Below the pieces are notes generated by a model. That model saw only the letters and a program-made list of their open reading frames with translations. It ran no database searches and was not told where the DNA came from. The translations under genes and the position numbers were made by a program. Of a DNA stretch of 10,433 nucleotides, positions 8,756 to 10,433 are shown in pieces; position 1 is the first letter of the stretch, and each line of letters opens with the position of its first letter. Origin of the DNA: Bacteroidota bacterium. Lineage in GTDB: Bacteria > Bacteroidota > Ignavibacteria > Palsa-1295. The stretch is taken from assembly GCA_025363505.1 (NCBI GenBank), contig JANYDV010000168.1, positions 1-10,433 of the forward strand. The letters run 5' to 3'.

Positions 8756-8768
8756 ATTTGTCACAAAT
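8756..8768. promoter_or_regulatory. 13-bp palindrome, candidate operator
   Basis: ATTTGT-C-ACAAAT is a perfect inverted repeat with 6-bp arms around one base, lying between two divergent transcription units (66 bases from the pyk start codon and 56 from the small ORF). The position suits an operator. It does not match a regulator consensus that I can name with confidence; it is shorter than CRP/FNR or Rex sites. Such AT-rich palindromes also occur by chance. Confidence 0.25.
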
Positions 8769-8800
8769 ACCCGCATTCCTGTGTCATTATTTGGAGTAGG

Positions 8801-8818
8801 CTCCTGTTAACAAAGGAG
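8801..8818 (+). promoter_or_regulatory. Strong Shine-Dalgarno (AGGAG) within a small inverted repeat
   Basis: AGGAG at 8814-8818 sits 5 nt before the ATG at 8824, an ideal ribosome-binding arrangement. None of the conserved genes in this window has one. CTCCT at 8801-8805 can pair with it (5 bp, 8-nt loop). The same CTCC can instead pair with GGAG at 8793-8796 (4 bp, loop TAGG). The two pairings exclude each other, so they could hide or free the site. Both stems are short, so the switch is only a suggestion. Confidence 0.4.
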
Positions 8819-8823
8819 TATCC

Positions 8824-8946
8824 ATGTCTGAAATTAGATATTGGGTACTGAAATTGTTTTTAAAGACAGGTGTCATTCTTTCAGCCCGAAAGAAATTAAC
8901 GTACTTTTTGGCTGTCAACTACATTATAAATTCTATACTACAATGA
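8824..8946 (+). CDS. Putative 40-residue leader peptide, stop overlapping the next start
   Basis: ATG at 8824 opens a 40-codon frame ending in TGA at 8944-8946, which overlaps the ATG of the acidic protein gene as ATGA. An AGGAG lies 5 nt upstream, and an in-frame TAG at 8797 shows that this is the first ATG. The predicted peptide is basic and hydrophobic (it starts MSEIRYWVLKLFLKTG, has ARKKL in the middle and ends INSILQ), with six Lys/Arg and one acidic residue, and could associate with membrane. I recognise no family. Two features support translation: a ribosome site better than any other here, and an exact coupling overlap with a real gene. Against it are the short length, the lack of any known homologue and the possibility of chance. 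Possible roles are a leader peptide coupling translation into the secreted protein gene, or an independent small protein. Confidence 0.38.
   Translation: MSEIRYWVLKLFLKTGVILSARKKLTYFLAVNYIINSILQ
8859..8865 (+). other. Slippery heptamer T TTA AAG in the small ORF
   Basis: In the reading frame that starts at 8824 these bases read T TTA AAG, which fits the X XXY YYZ rule for -1 ribosomal slippage. A -1 slip enters the frame of the downstream gene, which has no stop between here and 10092. A hairpin begins 10 nt after the heptamer. A fused product would bury the downstream signal peptide about 40 residues after the slip, which speaks against a functional role. Confidence 0.2.
8876..8894 (+). other. 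7-bp hairpin with possible pseudoknot
   Basis: TTCTTTC (8876-8882) pairs perfectly with GAAAGAA (8888-8894) around the loop AGCCC. AGCC of the loop (8883-8886) is complementary to GGCT at 8910-8913, 30-33 bases before the ATG at 8943, which would make an H-type pseudoknot. That needs the top C-G pair to open, because no linker base separates the two stems. GACAG (8865-8869) with CTGTC (8912-8916) is a competing pairing. No known riboswitch class is recognised. Confidence 0.3.
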
Positions 8947-10094
8947 AACATACAACACCAACGATATACATACTTGCAATAGTAGCTTGTTTATCGTTTA
9001 CTACTGTTGCATCAGCAACCAACACTCATCGGTATCCATCCCCCACTTACCGTGCAGTGAACATCGAATTGTTGCCGACCGTTAGCTTCTTCGGCGCACT
9101 CAACACCTCAATACCAATTTTTTCGGGTACTTTATTTGTACCAATTCAAACCCCAACTCTCTTGAGCCGTCAATCGGGTGGTGATCATGACAACGACAAT
9201 GATACAACCAGCGATAACGACACCATTAATGGTGGCGGCGGTCATGGCGACAACGATTCGACCGACACCGATAACGGTGGCGGACATCATGGCAATGACA
9301 GTACTGACGTTGATGATGACAGTACAGGTCATCACGATAATAATGGCGGTGGCGATAGCACTGACATTGGCGACAATAACGGAGATGACAGCAACGATAC
9401 GCTCGAATGTGGCGGACATGGACATCATGATGGCAATGGTGATAACGACAGCCTTGAAGTCAATGATACATCAAGTCGTTCGATGTTCAAAGGCGGACAC
9501 CAGTCTATCGTTATTAAGACCAGTGGCTCAAAAACCTTTGTCACCTTCAAGTTCACCAACGATCTTGCAACGAAAATTGATATTACTCATTTGGCTCTTG
9601 CAAACGGAATAAACTTCTCAATTGTCAGTGCAATGCCAACCGTTGCAAAACCGATTAAACTGGCTGCCGGTGCAAGTATTTTAGTGAAGATAGCATTCAG
9701 TGCCCCAGATGCTATTCGCCATACAGATCAATTGCAAATTAACTCGACCGGCTCAACAACACAAACTGTTGTTTCGCTTGAAGGTATCAAGATCAACCCA
9801 ACATCTTCGGTCAGCACCACCATACCGGCAGGCGTCTCTGTTTCGATGACACCAAACCCGATGTCTTCGATCTTGAAGATTAATGTTAGCGGCGCTCGTA
9901 ACACCGCTGTTGCTATCTATGATATGATGGGCAAACAAATATTCAGCCAGAATATCAATGCCGACTTCCAGTGGAATGGATATTCAAACGACGGTATGCA
10001 ATTAGCAAACGGAACATTCATTGCTCGCTTGAGCGGCGAATCAACCGAAGGCAAAGCATTCGTCATCAGCCAGAAGATTATACTTCAGCGCTAA
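8943..10094 (+). CDS. Acidic Asp/Asn/Gly/His-rich T9SS cargo protein
   Basis: A 383-residue exported protein of unknown function. The ATG at 8943 is chosen because a signal peptide follows at once (1-26, hydrophobic core IYILAIVACLSF, cleavage likely after VASA); the frame is open further upstream from a TTG at 8841, but that would bury the signal. IVAC at 13-16 also fits a lipobox, so a lipoprotein is not excluded. Residues 79-175 are low-complexity, built from D, N, G, H, S and T (for example GGGHGDNDSTDTDNGGGHH), probably disordered and possibly binding Ca2+ or transition metals. Residues about 185-285 look like an Ig-type choice-of-anchor D domain (FVTFKFTNDLATKIDITHL, then LAAGASILVKIAFSAPD). 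Residues 300-383 are a T9SS/FlgD-like sorting domain (VSMTPNPMSS, IYDMMGKQIF, WNGYSNDGMQLANGTFIARL). Its ATG overlaps the small ORF stop, and a terminator follows. A surface or matrix protein is likely. Confidence 0.87.
   Translation: MKHTTPTIYILAIVACLSFTTVASATNTHRYPSPTYRAVNIELLPTVSFFGALNTSIPIFSGTLFVPIQTPTLLSRQSGGDHDNDNDTTSDNDTINGGGGHGDNDSTDTDNGGGHHGNDSTDVDDDSTGHHDNNGGGDSTDIGDNNGDDSNDTLECGGHGHHDGNGDNDSLEVNDTSSRSMFKGGHQSIVIKTSGSKTFVTFKFTNDLATKIDITHLALANGINFSIVSAMPTVAKPIKLAAGASILVKIAFSAPDAIRHTDQLQINSTGSTTQTVVSLEGIKINPTSSVSTTIPAGVSVSMTPNPMSSILKINVSGARNTAVAIYDMMGKQIFSQNINADFQWNGYSNDGMQLANGTFIARLSGESTEGKAFVISQKIILQR
9177..9467 (+). repeat. Low-complexity coding repeat (D/N/G/H/S/T-rich)
   Basis: About 97 codons drawn from a few amino acids, with recurring short DNA words such as GGTGGCGGACAT, GATGACAG and GATAACG. 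The units are irregular rather than tandem. They resemble drifting degenerate repeats such as DNDST, GGGHH and DSTD. Composition makes spurious long frames on both strands here, which should not be annotated as genes. Confidence 0.8.
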
Positions 10095-10116
10095 GAACAT
10101 AATACGCCTTTTCAAG

Positions 10117-10156
10117 ACAAGCCGCATCTCAAATTGAGTTGCGGCTTGTTTGTTTT
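10117..10156 (+). terminator. Intrinsic terminator after the acidic protein gene
   Basis: ACAAGCCGCA (10117-10126) pairs perfectly with TGCGGCTTGT (10140-10149). After one T-T mismatch, CTCA (10128-10131) and TGAG (10135-10138) extend the stem to a 3-nt loop. A T-rich tract (TTGTTTGTTTT) follows the GC-rich base of the stem. It begins 22 bases after the stop at 10094, so it separates the acidic protein gene from the kdsC-type gene, which then needs its own promoter in 10157-10230; none was recognised there. Confidence 0.82.
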
Positions 10157-10230
10157 AAAGCTTTCCTCTGCATTCGGGAATACGTTGCTCTCTGCTATCG
10201 TTATCCTGACTCCACTAACCAAAACAGATT

Positions 10231-10433
10231 GTGCCAACAGCTTCCAGAAAAAAACTTTCTGCATCCGAGATCAAACGTCGTGCCGCGAAGATCAAATTGA
10301 TATTAACCGACGTTGACGGCGTCCTGACTGATAGCGGCGCCTACTATTCCGATAAAGGCGAAGTAATGAAACGGTTTTCACTTCGTGATGGAATGGGCGT
10401 AGAGATACTGCGCGATATGGGCATTGACACAGC
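10231..10433 (+). CDS. kdsC: KDO-8-phosphate phosphatase, HAD family (5' part, runs off the window)
   Basis: The first 67 codons of a HAD-superfamily phosphatase of the KdsC type, which removes phosphate from 3-deoxy-D-manno-octulosonate 8-phosphate in the cytoplasm to supply KDO for lipopolysaccharide. HAD motif I is LTDVDGVLTD (25-34), with nucleophile D27 and acid/base D29. KGEVMKRFSLRDGMGVEILR (42-61) matches the KdsC segment E. coli writes as ELKAFNVRDGYGI. The start is inferred as GTG at 10231: an in-frame TAA lies at 10216-10218 and no ATG precedes motif I. That gives a basic leader of about 20 residues (SRKKLSASEIKRRAAKIK), similar in length to other KdsC proteins. There is no Shine-Dalgarno. 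The C-terminal motifs lie outside the window, so a related HAD subgroup, such as the phosphatase part of sialate enzymes, is possible but less likely. Confidence 0.85.
   Translation, partial: MPTASRKKLSASEIKRRAAKIKLILTDVDGVLTDSGAYYSDKGEVMKRFSLRDGMGVEILRDMGIDT

Larger units (their letters stand above)
8691..8823. promoter_or_regulatory. Divergent intergenic region between pyk and the plus-strand genes
   Basis: This AT-rich stretch must hold the promoter of pyk (leftward) and probably that of the small ORF/acidic protein pair (rightward). It contains a tandem octamer CAATTTAC/CAATTTAT (8727-8742), a 13-bp palindrome ATTTGTCACAAAT (8756-8768) and a short inverted repeat including an AGGAG (8801-8818). 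I could not place a -10/-35 pair with confidence in either direction. TTGTCA at 8758-8763 resembles a -35 box, but no -10 box sits at the right distance. Confidence 0.5.

Noticed and set aside
8841..8942. N-terminal extension of the acidic protein from TTG at 8841
   Set aside because: It would place 34 residues before an otherwise perfect signal peptide, and no Shine-Dalgarno precedes the TTG. The ATG at 8943 gives a normal secreted precursor.
9132..9612. Long open frames on both strands over the acidic gene (minus 9132-9428, plus 9178-9612)
   Set aside because: Their products are Met/Thr/Ile/Val monotony caused by the biased codons of the D/N/H repeat; they have no domain or start signal of their own.
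10134..10316. 60-codon plus-strand frame overlapping the terminator and the kdsC start
   Set aside because: It begins inside the terminator loop and overlaps the true kdsC frame, which carries HAD motif I.

Overview
The window suggests a Gram-negative bacterium of the Bacteroidota/Chlorobi/Ignavibacteria/Kapabacteria (FCB) assemblage. Two predicted secreted proteins end in type IX secretion (T9SS) type-A sorting domains. Almost no start codon has a Shine-Dalgarno sequence. One exported enzyme is related to Flavobacterium-type PNGase F, and a KDO-8-phosphate phosphatase start (lipopolysaccharide synthesis) lies at the right edge. The exact lineage cannot be fixed by reading alone.

Layout. Positions 15-8690 hold five genes, all on the minus strand, separated by short gaps of about 87-114 bases. 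In the direction of transcription they are pyruvate kinase (8690-7242), an exported TPR-type protein (7127-5940), an NtrC-class sigma-54 response regulator (5842-4277), an ABC half-transporter (4189-2393) and a large T9SS-exported PNGase F-like protein (2285-15). I see no strong terminator between them, but no overlaps either, so operon structure is open. Positions 8691-8942 are a divergent intergenic region. To its right, on the plus strand, lie an acidic, Asp/Asn/His/Gly-rich T9SS cargo protein (8943-10094), a good intrinsic terminator (10117-10156), and the 5' part of a kdsC-type gene (10231 to the edge).

The conserved genes look ordinary: central carbon metabolism, regulation, export and envelope synthesis. 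No mobile element, CRISPR array, tRNA or rRNA was seen.

The part most worth a second look is 8756-8946. It holds a 13-bp palindrome and an AGGAG Shine-Dalgarno that is exceptional for this window. The AGGAG sits 5 nt before an unlisted 40-codon ORF, whose TGA overlaps the ATG of the acidic protein gene (ATGA). Inside that ORF are a T TTA AAG slippery heptamer and, 10 nt downstream, a 7-bp hairpin whose loop can pair further downstream. The long ORF is open in the -1 frame. This could be a leader peptide with translational coupling, or less likely a programmed frameshift; chance is not excluded. The PNGase F-like protein is also notable: it keeps two of the three catalytic acids, has Asp at the third, and carries an insertion of about 110 residues in the N-terminal catalytic domain.
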